From the NCBI GenBank assembly GCA_950097015.1, contig CATNEN010000033.1:3642001-3706000 (forward strand): a DNA stretch of 64,000 bases, written 5' to 3'. The notes beneath the pieces are model-generated. The model saw only the letters and a program-made list of their open reading frames with translations. It searched no databases and had not been told where the DNA came from. A program made the translations under genes and the position numbers. The DNA comes from Macrostomum hystrix. Taxonomy: Eukaryota; Platyhelminthes; Macrostomidae. Below, piece by piece: positions 1 through 11,342 of this stretch; positions within the stretch are counted from its first letter, which is position 1, and every line of letters begins with the position of its first letter.

Positions 1-83
1 TGCTAACAGAACACTCGGTTCTCGAGATGATGCAGCGGATTAAAAATTGTCTGAAAATATTCTCTCCGAGGAAGAATTGGAGC

Positions 84-665
84 GAATCAGGTCATCCACA
101 GGAAAAGATTAGCAATCCATTCTACTTCTTCATCCACAGGAATAGATTAGCAATCCATTCTACTTCTTCATCCACAGGAATAGATTAGCAATCCATTCTA
201 ATTCTTCATCCACAGGAATAGATTAGCAATCCATTCTACTTCTTCATCCACAGGAATAGATTAGCAATCCATTCTAATTCTTCATACACAGGAATAGATT
301 AGCAATCCTTTCTAATTCTTCATCCACAGTAATAGATTAGCAATCCATTCTACTTCTTCATCCACAGGAATAGATTAGCAATCCATTCTACTTCTTCATC
401 CACAGGAATAGATTAGCAATCCATTCTAATTCTTCATCCACAGGAATATATTAGCAATCCATTCTACTTCTTCATCCACAGGAATAGATTAGCAATCCAT
501 TCTACTTCTTCATCCACAGGAATATATTAGCAATCCATTCTATTCCTTCATCTTCAGGGATAGATTAGCAATCCATTCTATTCCTTCATCTTCAGGGATA
601 GATTAGCAATCCATTCTATTCCTTCATCTTCAGGGATAGATTAGCAATCGACTCTATTCCTTCGT
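84..665. repeat. 38-bp minisatellite in semaphorin intron
   Basis: About 15 tandem copies of a 38-bp unit that includes GATTAGCAATCCATTCTA and TTCATCCACAGG. The last copies near 545-650 drift to TTCATCTTCAGGGA. It lies immediately downstream (in the gene's direction) of the semaphorin exon ending at 681. Confidence 0.95.
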
Positions 666-680
666 CTGCAATGATCTCAC

Positions 681-3052
681 CCGAGGTGTTTCTTCCACCT
701 GCCGCAGCCGCAGCGCAGGCAGTTGTCGCAGCCGCAGCATCGGCCACCTCGGCAGCCGATCGACCTCGCAGTGTCGCCAAATCGACGCAGCTGCCGCCGG
801 AGCCATCGGGGCTGCTGACCCAAGCGCAGAACGGGTCGCCGAGCAATGCGCAGTCCGCGCAGCCGCCGCCGCCGCCGCCACCGCCACCGCATCGAGTCAG
901 GGGCACCGCGGAGGCGCCATCGGAGCTGAACACCAGCAGGCGCTGGTGCCGGACAATGGCCGAGTCGACTGCCTGACCTGGCGGCAGCGCCTGAAGGGTT
1001 TCAACGGCCGGTGACAGGGCGGTTGCGGCACTGACAACCAGTCTGGTCACCTCGCCTGTGTCTGTAGGAATGATTGACAGGCAGGATTGGTGACTCAGCA
1101 AGAATTGCGCCCAGCCTCTCCAGGCTATCACTATGTCTCCATAGTGATAGCTTTCTTAGAAACTTGATATTTTTTGCGCCCTCCAGGCACTGGTCATTGT
1201 GTAGACCCTAAAAAGCAACCCTCGATGCTATCCCAGGCACGTTGGAAACGGCACATACACATACGATACTGGCATGACAGTTGCAATAAAAGGTTAGGAA
1301 ACTTCCAAACAAACCCGACTCAAACTGCTCAAACCCTGGAACTGCTGATAACAATAGCTCTGCCCGAATAACAGCTTTGCTAGGAGAAGACAGCGCAGAC
1401 GGCAGAGAGATGGTAGACGCTTCTAAAAAACCAGAAAACATTAGACACTCGAAGACCGAGCAGCGAACAAAGCAGGGTGGCCTGAGCATGAGTATGCCAG
1501 TGCTCAGGCAGGGCGTCAGTCTGAGAACTGTTGGCAAAGGAGCAGCACTGACTCATCGAGGCCACGCGTAGGCTCGAAGCGAAAAAATTTGCCAAATTAT
1601 AATGAAATAGTGAGAGATACAGAAAGACAGGGTAAGTTTATCTGGCATGCCATAGTAAAGGACCCGGCGAAATTCAGTTTGGGTGTTGAGCACACAAACT
1701 CAACGAGACCCGGCTAAGAGGAGGGTCGTTACGATGGTCCACCCACCCCTCAGCTATCTCAGAAGTGCTGTGGGTCGCAGGTTAGTGATAAGCTGGGCAA
1801 AAGTGCCATGCCAAAGGCTGCGTGCGTGCCAACCTGACTGTCAGCTCACCCCAACCTGACTGTCAGCTCACCCCAACCTGACTGTCAGCTCACCCCAACC
1901 TGACTGTCAGCTCACCACAACCTGACTGTCAGCACACCCCAACCTGACTGTCAGCTCACCCCAACCTGACTGTCAGCTCACCCCAACCTGACGGTCAGCT
2001 CACTCCAACCTGACTGTCAGCTCACCCCAACCTGACTGTCAGCTCACCCCAACCTGACTGTCAGCTCACTCCAACCTGACTGTCAGCTCACCCCAACCTG
2101 ACTGTCAGCTCACCCCAACCTGACTGTCAGCTCACCCCAACCTGACTGTCAGCTCACCCCAACCGATGATTAGCTGGTCGAGCTTCACGCCGTCCACCAG
2201 GCTAGCGGGCAGGACAGTCAGCGCTGTCGGTCGTCGGCCAGTAGCTGCCTTCGGCGGCAGGACAGTCAGCGCCGCGGACACTACGGGCTGGGCCAGTAGG
2301 GAGGCCGTCCTGCTTATCAAGAGGCTGCTAAATCGATTCAGCTTAGCTTCGTCCGGAGTCCAGACGCAGTCGAAAGGTCGGGAGAAGTCGCTGCGACGCT
2401 GGAAATCCGCCCTGGACAGCCGGCTAGCCTGCCACGGCGACTGCCAGTTGAGGCGCGACATCTCGATGAAGCCTCTGTCGCCGCCACCGTCGCCAGACAG
2501 CATTCGCTCGGCCTCGGCCAGGCGGAAGCGGCAAATCGCCCGGAAACCATCCGGCGGCGAGTTCTGGCCCGCGAACAGGCCAATGAACTGGCCGCTGAAC
2601 ACCTCAGTGGCCAACTCTGCGGAAGGGTGGGTGGTGGCGCCGGAGTTAGTCGGGTGTCTATGGCTTAACCCGACCAAATTGGCGACTTGATTTGACTTGA
2701 TTGTCAATCATTTAGGCTTTATGACCAAATCTAAAGATTCCATGACTAAATCTAAAGTTTCGAGGACCAAACACAAGGATTAATGATCAGTTAGAATATA
2801 AATTTTACTAGTTATAAAATACGAGAATGCAGGAAAAATCTTAAGTAAAAATTAACTTTAATCCAAACCCAATTCTTTCTCTCCTAGGATCCCAGATCCA
2901 CAAACATTTCATTGCTCAATTTCCTTGAGTTGAGTTGACTGAGAAATAGACAGAGCAGTCAATAGGATTGCGGCTAGTATCTAATTTCCGCTGCCAATAT
3001 CTTTGTAAAGAGACCGGCCCTTCAGATCCCTTCCCATTGGATAGAAAATATG

Positions 3053-3129
<77 letters not shown>

Positions 3130-6100
3130 CCCAGCACAGACAGCCAGCACAGAGACAGACAGACAGACAGTCTAGTTGAGTAGTCCATTGAGAAGTCTTA
3201 CAATTAAGTCGATATTGTTAAGCAGCTACTGAAACTTTCCATTGAGTGTCTGCGTGTCGGTCCCAGAAGCGCACTGACTGCATAGTCATTAAGCAGTTTG
3301 CACGCATGCAGATAGCAGCTACACACACAGACACAGATAAGACAATTTTGAGCAACTGTACACTGTGCTGAGCGAAGCGATTTAAACCGCAAGTCTTATA
3401 GGAGCAAAGAAATTAGACTTAAAAAAAACTTGATTTCTACCTGAAAGAGAAAGACAATTTATTATGTCAATCTAAACTTGCTCCTCATCACGAGGCCTCG
3501 ACTTAATGGTTGAGCACACGACCTCACGGACCGTACAGACACGAACAGACAGGAATTTTTGCCTAATGGACAGACTGGAAGAGGCAGAGGTTCAGGTCAC
3601 GCGGAATCAATGGGCAAGCAGGTTTGGGATTAAATCCTATAGATTGGGGACAGGGGACAGGGGAGAGAAGGCTGACAATCCGACTGGCTGGTTTGGTCAG
3701 TGCTGGGAATTGGGAAATAAACATTTTTACTCCCATTCTGACAGAGTCGGGCTCACACAAACCGTACATCTCAAACACTGCCCTTTAACGCCTGATAGTT
3801 TCTGTGTCTAACAACTAAAATTGTAACTGTAGCAACGAAAAAAATTTTAAGTTAGATAGACAAACGACTAGATTCTATCTCTATTGCCATTTAGCAGAAT
3901 ATAAAAGAATATGAAAGGCCAGCGCACTCACCCAGCACGTCGAAGTCCGCGCCGTCGTGCCGACAGATCAGGCGCATCTTGAAGAATGACGTCAGCACAC
4001 GTGGGCTGGTCTGGTTGTTAATGGTCTGGCCTGGGTCGTTCAGGCAGACTCGAGACAGCCGCGTGAAGATGGGCATCTGGCGGGGTAGATGGGGATTTCT
4101 GGCTGAACAGTGTGTGAATGGGGAATGTGTGAATCGGTAATTCGTGAATGGGGAATGTGTGAATGGGGAATGTGTGAATGGGGAATGTGTGAATGGGGAA
4201 TGTGTGAATGGGGAATGTGTGAATGGGGAATGTGTGAATGGGGAATGTGTGAATGGGGAATGTGTGAATGGGGAATGTGTGAATGGAGAATGTGTGAATG
4301 GGGAATGTGTGAATGGGGAATGTGTGAATGGAGAATGTGTGAATGGGGAATGTGTGAATGGAGAATGTCTGAATGGGGAATGCGTGAATGGGGAATGTGT
4401 GAAGGCGAATGCGTGAATGGGGAATGTGTGAAGTTTAAATATTGAACGGGTGAGAAGGGAATGGGAAGTTTACACAGATTTTATGGCTTCTCATGTTACT
4501 ATTGTTATGTAAAAAAGAGCTCAAAAAGCTTAGTCTCATTAGCCGACACACAATGGGAAGAGAACAATGGACTTGAGTGCGCAGATTTTACAGCTGAAAT
4601 AGGATCCTTCTTATGGGATCCCATCTCGGATTCAATCCAACTTTGAGTGGCACAATCTTCGAAATTGGCACAATGTCTTCTCAAATTGAGAAAAATCTTC
4701 GCCCCTCTGTTTGCCTTCGGCCGGAGAATTTTCCATGGAATATTTACCCACACTTTTTGCTGAGCCACTAAATTACTGCACAGCTTGAGCAACAGCTTGC
4801 AGGGCCTCAGAAAAAAGGGAGAGAATAAGAGAGCGGAAGGAGAGACTGGAAGGAGAGAGCGGCAGGAGAGGGCGGAAGGAGAGGGCGGAAGGGGAGGGCG
4901 GAAGGAGAGGGCGGAAGGGAGAGCGGAAGAAGAGAACCGAAGGAGGAGGCGGAAGGAGAGAGTGGAAGGAGAGAGCGGAATGAGAGAGCGGAAGGAGAGG
5001 GCGGATAGAGAGGGTGGAAGAAGAGAGCGGAAGGAGAGAGCGGAAGGAGAGGGCGGATGGAGAGGGCGGATGGAGAGGGCGGAAGGAGAGAGCGGAAGGA
5101 GAGGGTGGAAGGAGAGGGCGGATGGAGAGGGCGGAAGGAGAGAGCGGAAGGAGAGAGCGGAAGGAGAGAGCGGAAGGAGAGAGCGGAAGGAGAGGGTGGA
5201 TAGAGAGGGCGGAAGGAGAGGGCGGAAGGAGGGGGCGGAAGGAGAGAGCGGAAGGAGAGAGCGGAAGGAGAGGGCGGAAGGAGGGGGCGGAAGGAGAGAG
5301 CGGAAGGAGAGAGCGGAAGGAGAAAGCGGAAGGAGAGGGCGGATGGAGAGGGCGGAAGGAGAGAGCGGAAGGAGAGGGTGGAAGGAGAGGGTGGAAGGAG
5401 AGGGCGGATGGAGAGGGCGGAAGGAGAGAGCGGAAGGAGAGAGCGGAAGGAGAAAGCGGAAGGAGAGGGCGGATGGAGAGGGCGGAAGGAGAGAGCGGAA
5501 GGAGAGAGCGGAAGGAGAAAGCGGAAGGAGAGGGCGGATGGAGAGGGCGGAAGGAGAGAGCGGAAGGAGAGAGCGGAAGGAGAAAGCGGAAGGAGAGGGC
5601 GGATGGAGAGGGCGGAAGGAGAGAGCGGAAGGAGAGAGCGGAAGGAGAGGGCGGAAGGAGAGAATTTCGCTCAGAAAGCGGAACTGGCAAACTCAGATAC
5701 GTGCTGCGCTTTTCGAAGAAAAGCAACCAAAAGCAACAATCACCCTTTCCTTTTCCTTCTCTCTCGCATTTTAAACTCTAGTCAACAAGTGGATGACTCA
5801 GTCAGTGAAGCCAGTAAATTCTTGGTTGCACAGGGTGTGGGGTAAGTGTGCAGTAGACTATAGAGAGAGTTGCACAAGCTTCAATACCACAGCCGCATTC
5901 AATGCTAATGAGCAAAGGTTCTTCTGGGTCAATTCTGACCTTTGTCTTTGTTGGTAGGTGTGTCTTACGTTGCATTCTCAGTATAGATTTACGAGTATTA
6001 AACTGCGTTTAAAATTCAAAGTTTCTTCTTGTAAAGTTTGTCCTACCCAATGCCATAATACAGAACAGGCTGTAGCCCTGTACAAGTGGCAGCATCTTAC

Positions 6101-7644
6101 TATTTTTATGTTGAAAAAAATAGAGAAAAAGAAAGGCAGGGCCTACTATAAATGGAAAGCTCTGAGTAGCGGAGACACGCTGCACACAGCGAAGCAGTGG
6201 AAAGACAGAAAGCAATTAACAGGCAATTATGCAGTGGGGGCGAGTTTCGCCTCTAGCACAGACGAGAACAGAATTTGGCGCATTTGGCCAATGCCGCCGC
6301 GCTCAACCATTGTGTTACATGCAATTATTGGGACCAAGATTGGAGCTTGGCTACATTCCCAGCGATCCGCCGCGCTCAACCATTGTGTTACATGCAATTA
6401 TTGGGACCAAGATTGGAGCTTGGCTACATTCCCAGCGATCCGATCCGAGTCGTGAGATTCTGACTGCCAAGGCCCATTCCTTGTTGCTGATGATCTAAGA
6501 CTCTAAACGACTGCCTTTTAACATCTTCTAAAAGCTAAACTTAACTAGTCAATGGTTCTCTCAGGGTTCCAAACTGAGCTATTATAGCCACTGGTGAGAA
6601 ACTGTTATGCCAGACAGAGAGAGACAGAATGACAGACTTGGCGGACAGACCTTGACCAGGCCGGGTCGCTCTCCGTCGTTGATGCTATCTACATAGTTTC
6701 TGGTTTCAACCGCGGGCTCGGTGTACACTGTGTACAGCCGGTCGCCGGCCTCGTGCATCAGGTGGGCGCGGGCGTCGCGCGCCATCCAGAGTGCCCGACT
6801 TCGGCGCGCGTTCAGATCGGCGGTGGTGAAGCCGATTTTCGCGAAGGCGGGCCCGGTCAGCTCCACCAGGTCCGTTTGGTCTCGTATCGGCGGCAGGGCG
6901 GCGAAGAACACGCAGGAGCCAGCGTCGGCTCGCTTCAGGGACAGCGGCGGTCGCTGCGACTTCCCTGCTGATGCGAACGAAGGCGGCAAGAGGACGGTGC
7001 TGATCTCCCGGCTGACTGGAGTTGTAGACGCGGGCCTCCAGGCATCTTCGCCGCGAAGCCCCCGACGATCAAACTGATGGCAGGCGTGGTTTCCTGAGCC
7101 GACGACGGCGCAGACGAAAACGGTGTCGCTGGAATTTCCTGGAAAGTAGACGCTGCGCACCAGGGCACCGCCTGCGCCGTCGGTTCTGACGAGTCTGGCA
7201 GCTGCCGCGGGCCATTTGGCCACCTTGGCTACCTGGCTGAGGTTGGCAGACAGCACCTGGTACACGGCATCCCTGCAATACAGTTTTCTGTTTCAGCGGC
7301 CGGTTGATGATAACTCAATACTGAATTTTAAAAAATGGAATGACATCATTCACTCACCGGCCGCCAAGGTACAGATGATTGCCGTTCTCAGCCAGCAGTG
7401 ACAAGCCCTGACCAGGCAGTGACAACTGTTCCATGCTGCCTTGTAAATCTGAAAAAAGAGATAGTGGAAATTCTTTACTATATTATCAAATTGCAACTAG
7501 TAAACATTTGGACAGCAGCAATCTGACTTGCCAACCTTGCGCTGTGAAAATTCTCATGCTTCTCATCTCGTAAATCCCGCAAACTGACAGCACAAAGCTG
7601 CCAATTAGAGTGACCATTAGGAGGAGTCGAGACATGCCCCTCAT
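681..7644 (-). CDS. Semaphorin (Sema + PSI domains), 3' end beyond the window
   Basis: Six exons read on the minus strand: 7644-7536, 7448-7358, 7272-6651, 4076-3932, 2616-2158 and 1061-681. All junctions have GT-AG consensus and compatible phases, giving about 602 residues. The start ATG (7644-7642) has an in-frame TGA six bases upstream. Residues 1-23 (MRGMSRLLLMVTLIGSFVLS, then VCG) look like a secretory signal. The Sema beta-propeller follows: the LYLGGRDAVYQVL blade, the SRVCLNDPGQ segment, the RAICRFRLAEAERML segment, and DQLIIGWDTGEVTRLV, which spans the 2158/1061 junction. A PSI domain (CADCALLGDPFCAW) closes the visible part. A run of nine Gly sits just before the PSI cysteines and an Ala-rich stretch follows. 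Semaphorins are plexin ligands in axon guidance and cell migration. Whether this one is secreted or membrane-anchored cannot be told, because the exon ending at 681 has a strong donor (GTGAGA) and the gene continues to the left. Class not assigned. Confidence 0.88.
1062..1836. other. Semaphorin intron, unique part
   Basis: Intron between the exons 2616-2158 and 1061-681 (minus strand). This part is non-repetitive. Short reading frames on both strands show no family resemblance. I see no gene here. Confidence 0.5.
1837..2157. repeat. 22-bp minisatellite carrying copies of a 5' splice site
   Basis: Roughly 14 copies of a 22-bp unit (plus strand CAACCTGACTGTCAGCTCA plus three or four C). The array abuts the donor of the semaphorin exon that ends at 2158. 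On the minus strand each unit reads GGTTGGGGTGAGCTGACAG, nearly identical to the true exon/intron junction GGTTGGG|GTGAGC. The array therefore looks like an expansion of the exon end plus donor. Confidence 0.95.
2617..3931. other. Semaphorin intron containing an ACAG microsatellite
   Basis: Intron between semaphorin exons 4076-3932 and 2616-2158. Apart from the tetranucleotide array at 3053-3175 it is AT-rich sequence with no recognisable coding segment. Confidence 0.6.
3053..3175. repeat. (ACAG)n microsatellite
   Basis: About 19 uninterrupted copies of the tetranucleotide GACA/ACAG at 3053-3128, then an interrupted extension with CACCCAGCACAG to about 3175. Confidence 0.97.
4097..4435. repeat. 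15-bp minisatellite in semaphorin intron
   Basis: About 21 copies of the 15-bp unit GTGAATGGGGAATGT, with single-base variants (GGAGAA, GCGTGAA). It begins some 20 bp from the acceptor of exon 4076-3932. A 15-bp period keeps several frames open, producing artificial reading frames. Confidence 0.96.
4815..5668. repeat. 13-bp purine-rich minisatellite
   Basis: Around 60 copies of a 13-bp unit, GCGGAAGGAGAGA and variants (GCGGATGGAGAGG). The plus strand is overwhelmingly purine. It sits in the large semaphorin intron 4077-6650. All frames stay open (Arg/Glu-rich on plus, Ser/Pro/Leu-rich on minus), but there is no sign of a real gene. Confidence 0.95.
5669..6296. other. Semaphorin intron, unique part
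   Basis: Non-repetitive intronic sequence between the purine-rich array and the 73-bp duplication. No coding or RNA feature recognised. Confidence 0.45.
6297..6445. repeat. Tandem duplication of a 73-bp segment
   Basis: Two copies, essentially identical, starting at GCTCAACCATTGTGTTACAT (6301 and 6374) and running through CTACATTCCCAGCGATCC. The period is 73 bp. It lies inside the semaphorin intron. Confidence 0.93.
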
Positions 7645-9780
7645 TCTTCAATTGTTATATTCAGTGGGTTCAACTACCCACGACCTTGTTCAGGGGATTT
7701 TAGCGGTGTTTAACTAATTTAGCCAATGAACAGTTTGTAAACATATGCTGCAAGAGTAGAGAATGGGTTGATTTTTATTTGTTGTTTAACTGAATCACAA
7801 TTGTTTTCATATATACAGGGAATTATTAGCCAATATTTGTAAATGAATTGTTTATTTGAAATGAAAAGTAAGCTATTGTTGGAATAGAATGAGCCTATTC
7901 AATTTTTTAATCAATGTTCTAAGTTTAATCTAAAAATATTAATGAAAAAGGATATTTATTTTTTGAAACCTATTTATTTTACTAATAGATGGAATAGTCA
8001 AATACAGAAGTCTATAATATTTTTAATTTCTGAATGGCTCTACAGACAAAGCTATTCTTAGGACAAACAACATATATTCGTCTTTTCGACAAGCTTACTC
8101 ATTCTTAATAAACCTTTATACTGTGGTTATAGATAAATATCAAAGTTTTTTGATATTGCACTTAAAGATAATTGCACACATAGCTAATATTTACTCAATA
8201 AAATCGATATGAACACTTGAACAGTAACTGTAATATTGAATTAAGTGTTTTAAGGAACGATAAAAATTATTACATATAATTATTGCATATAATATGATCG
8301 TGTATATAATTTTTATATTTAAATGTAATTTTTTTATATCTTACGTTGACTTCGAGAAGTTGTCAAAATACATTAGATTTTCAACATAGATATATACAAA
8401 TAACATTTCACTTAAGTCTAGAGAGCGCACGAGTAGGTCCGAAAGGCGAATCAAATAATGCTTATATTTCATGGTCACTGGACACCGTGCTAATATGTAT
8501 CGCATTAATTATATAGTTACATGCATTTTTATATCGCTTTTCGAGGCTATCCGTATTCTTGAATATATATCACAAGATGTAATCTTATAGAAAATACAAA
8601 ATGTTTTGTTATACTATGGCTCATCTCCGGTATTAAGACCAACAATTTTAGACTGCAGTTGATGTGAGATAACTAGGCGGCATTGAAACACTTTTTGTTC
8701 GCTTGGATTACTGTATCGTTTTGGGTAGCTTTGTCACTCAATGTAAAAATGTAACAATGTTAGTACTGGATCTTCTAGTGGTCCTTGCTGGATCTCTGCC
8801 TGCGACCTGAGCAAAATAGGTTACGGCCCTATCCCATCAAGCGCTGTCTGGAGCTTGTGCTGGGCTGTTGCAGTTGTTTTCGATGTAAATATTATGGCTA
8901 TACGTATCTAAATTGATAAAATATGATATAATTGATGGACGAATAATTCGAAAATATTTTATTATGCATCCGGATTAATCAAAAGACCAACATTGAAGCG
9001 AAATTACGAAACCGTTTTTTTATATTTTTCCGCGAATGATGATTGAAATGGTTAATTATCAAACTGTTTAGTAGGTCAAAAATTACTCGTACCGTACTAT
9101 ATAATTGCATGTTTCACTCGGAACCAAATGGGTGGCAGGCACAGCACGGCTGGAGACTCGAATAAAATTTTTATTTCCAATGATTCTGGCACTGATAAAG
9201 GAGTAATTTTTTCTGAAATCTTTAGCAATGATAGATACGAGCGCGAATTATAGCAAAAACAGTATAGAAGGCAAAAATTTATGATCCAGCTTTCTTCACT
9301 GCTTTCAGTCAATAGTCTCCGCTTAAGCAAAAGAATAAGTTACTTTAACAAAGTAAAAACCATTTGCAATCACATCGTTGACAACACAATTAAATTAGTT
9401 CTTAAGAAATACAAAGTCTGCTTAAATAGGAAACGTGATGATTGTCATATCGTTGTCAAGATTTAGAACCGACGTGTCTAAATCTATTAGAAAAGACGGA
9501 TTTTGCAAGTGGTACAAGTAATTTAAAAAAGTGGTGCGGCTGGGTTGCGGCTAGCGAAACGTGCGTGATTTAGAACACAGAACCGATCATTTTAACAAAA
9601 AGATCAACCCGCAGGCATATGAAATTCATCTTCAGTAAGCTAACCCTTTGATGCATCCGCTTCACTGGAATTTACACTTGGCAAGGATTACAACATGCAT
9701 TCTATAATAAATGTCATAAATCGTGAATCAGTGTATTGCGTGAAGATGTACTTCGTCTGCCATTTAGTGCTTCCGTTCCG
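7645..9780. other. AT-rich intergenic region and probable K2P 3' UTR
   Basis: About 2.1 kb between the semaphorin start (7644) and the K2P stop (9781), both genes on the minus strand. AT-rich and unique. A minus-strand AATAAA (plus-strand TTTATT near 9168-9173) lies about 600 bases past the K2P stop and could be its poly(A) signal. The rest would hold the semaphorin promoter and 5' UTR. No other gene is seen. Confidence 0.5.
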
Positions 9781-11225
9781 TCAGCACTGATTGGGGCCAC
9801 GGTCCCCGGACTGACTTTTGTGCACCTCCGAGTAGATTTCATCGCATTCAAGTGACTCAACGGTGGTTGCCTCCGTTGGCGGATCGTACAGGTCCTCGCG
9901 AGACGCCTCCGTCTGGCTAGCAGACTTCGCCGCCTCGCCGATTTCAGTTTCGGCCTGATCGTTGGCGTCGCTATTGGCAGCCTCGTCAGACGAGCTGTTA
10001 GCAATGCTCTCAGCTCCCTTCTGCAACAGCAGCTGGACGCCACAGACCAGGCCGGAGACGTACACAAGGCCCAGAAGCATCCACACCGTCAGCAATATCT
10101 TGTAGGGAATCGATCGAAGCTTCTGCGCTGGATGGGCGGGCGGATGTCAGCGATGCGATAATTATCTATTGCTGGCGGACCTTGTCTGACTTTACACAAT
10201 GACCTCGCGCTCTGGACCATAAATACTGCATTCTCGAAAAAAATCCCGACTTTATCTACTACTGTGCTGTCTACTAGATAGTAGTCTGAAGTGAATATAC
10301 ATTTCTAGGAACAAAATAAATAACTTGCCTGGAATATAGTCGCCAAAGCCGATGGTGGTGAGGGTGATGAGGCAATAGTAGACCCCGGTGCCGAAGTTCC
10401 AGCCCTCCAAAGACTCGAACGCCAGCGAAGGCAGGACAAAGCACAGCAGGGTGCCGAGGGCCACGTACAGGCAGCAGAGCACCAGCTTGGCTAGAAACAG
10501 TCTCTCCTTCCAGTAGGATCGGGCCATGAACCATTCGCCCAGCAGTTTGAGCTGGTCTGCCATCAGTGTGAGCAGCATAGCCATAAGCGGGATGCCTATC
10601 AGGGCGTACAGGCAGCAGAAGCCGCGCCCCAGGAAGGTCACGGGCGCCAGATCTCCGTAGCCAACTGTGGTGATGACGGTCGAGCTGAAGTAGAGAGCGC
10701 TGTCGAAGTCCCACCGGTTTGTGGCGGCCAGAGTGCCGTTGGGAGTCACCCCGGACAGGTCCGACACCAGGCCAGTCATGCCAGACAGGAAACTGGCGAG
10801 ACTGCTCGCGTCCACGCAGGGGAATCTCTCTGCGAGCGGGATTCAATCCAGTGTCATGTTTGAGACTGGGGATCTGAGAACAGGATGGGAGACTGGGGAT
10901 CTGAGAACAGGATGGGAGACTGGGTATCTGAGAACAGAGTAAGAGACTGGGGATCTGGGAACAGGAAGAGAGACTGGGGATTTGGGAACAGGATGGGAGA
11001 CTGGGGATCTGGGAACAGGATGGGAGACTGGGGATCTGGGAACAGGATGGGAGACTGGGGATCTGGGAACAGGATGGGAGACTGGGGATCTTTGGACAGG
11101 ATGGGAGACTGGGGGTCTGGGAACAGGATGGGAGACTGAGGATCTGAAAAGAGAACTGGTTGGTAAATAATCTGCTACTACTACTACTGCTACTGTTACT
11201 ACTACTACTACTACTACTGCTACTG

Positions 11226-11266
<41 letters not shown>

Positions 11267-11279
11267 GCTACTGCTACTG

Positions 11280-11342
<63 letters not shown>

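Noticed and set aside
84-665. CRISPR-like regular repeats
   Set aside because: There are no unique spacers, units are contiguous, and the window is clearly animal DNA with introns.
671-976. Plus-strand open frames opposite the semaphorin PSI exon
   Set aside because: Mirror frames of a GC-rich exon; the minus-strand reading has the PSI cysteines and splice signals.
4815-5845. Long open frames rich in Arg/Glu (plus) and Ser/Pro/Leu (minus)
   Set aside because: They follow the 13-bp tandem repeat exactly, stay open in several frames at once and lie inside a semaphorin intron.
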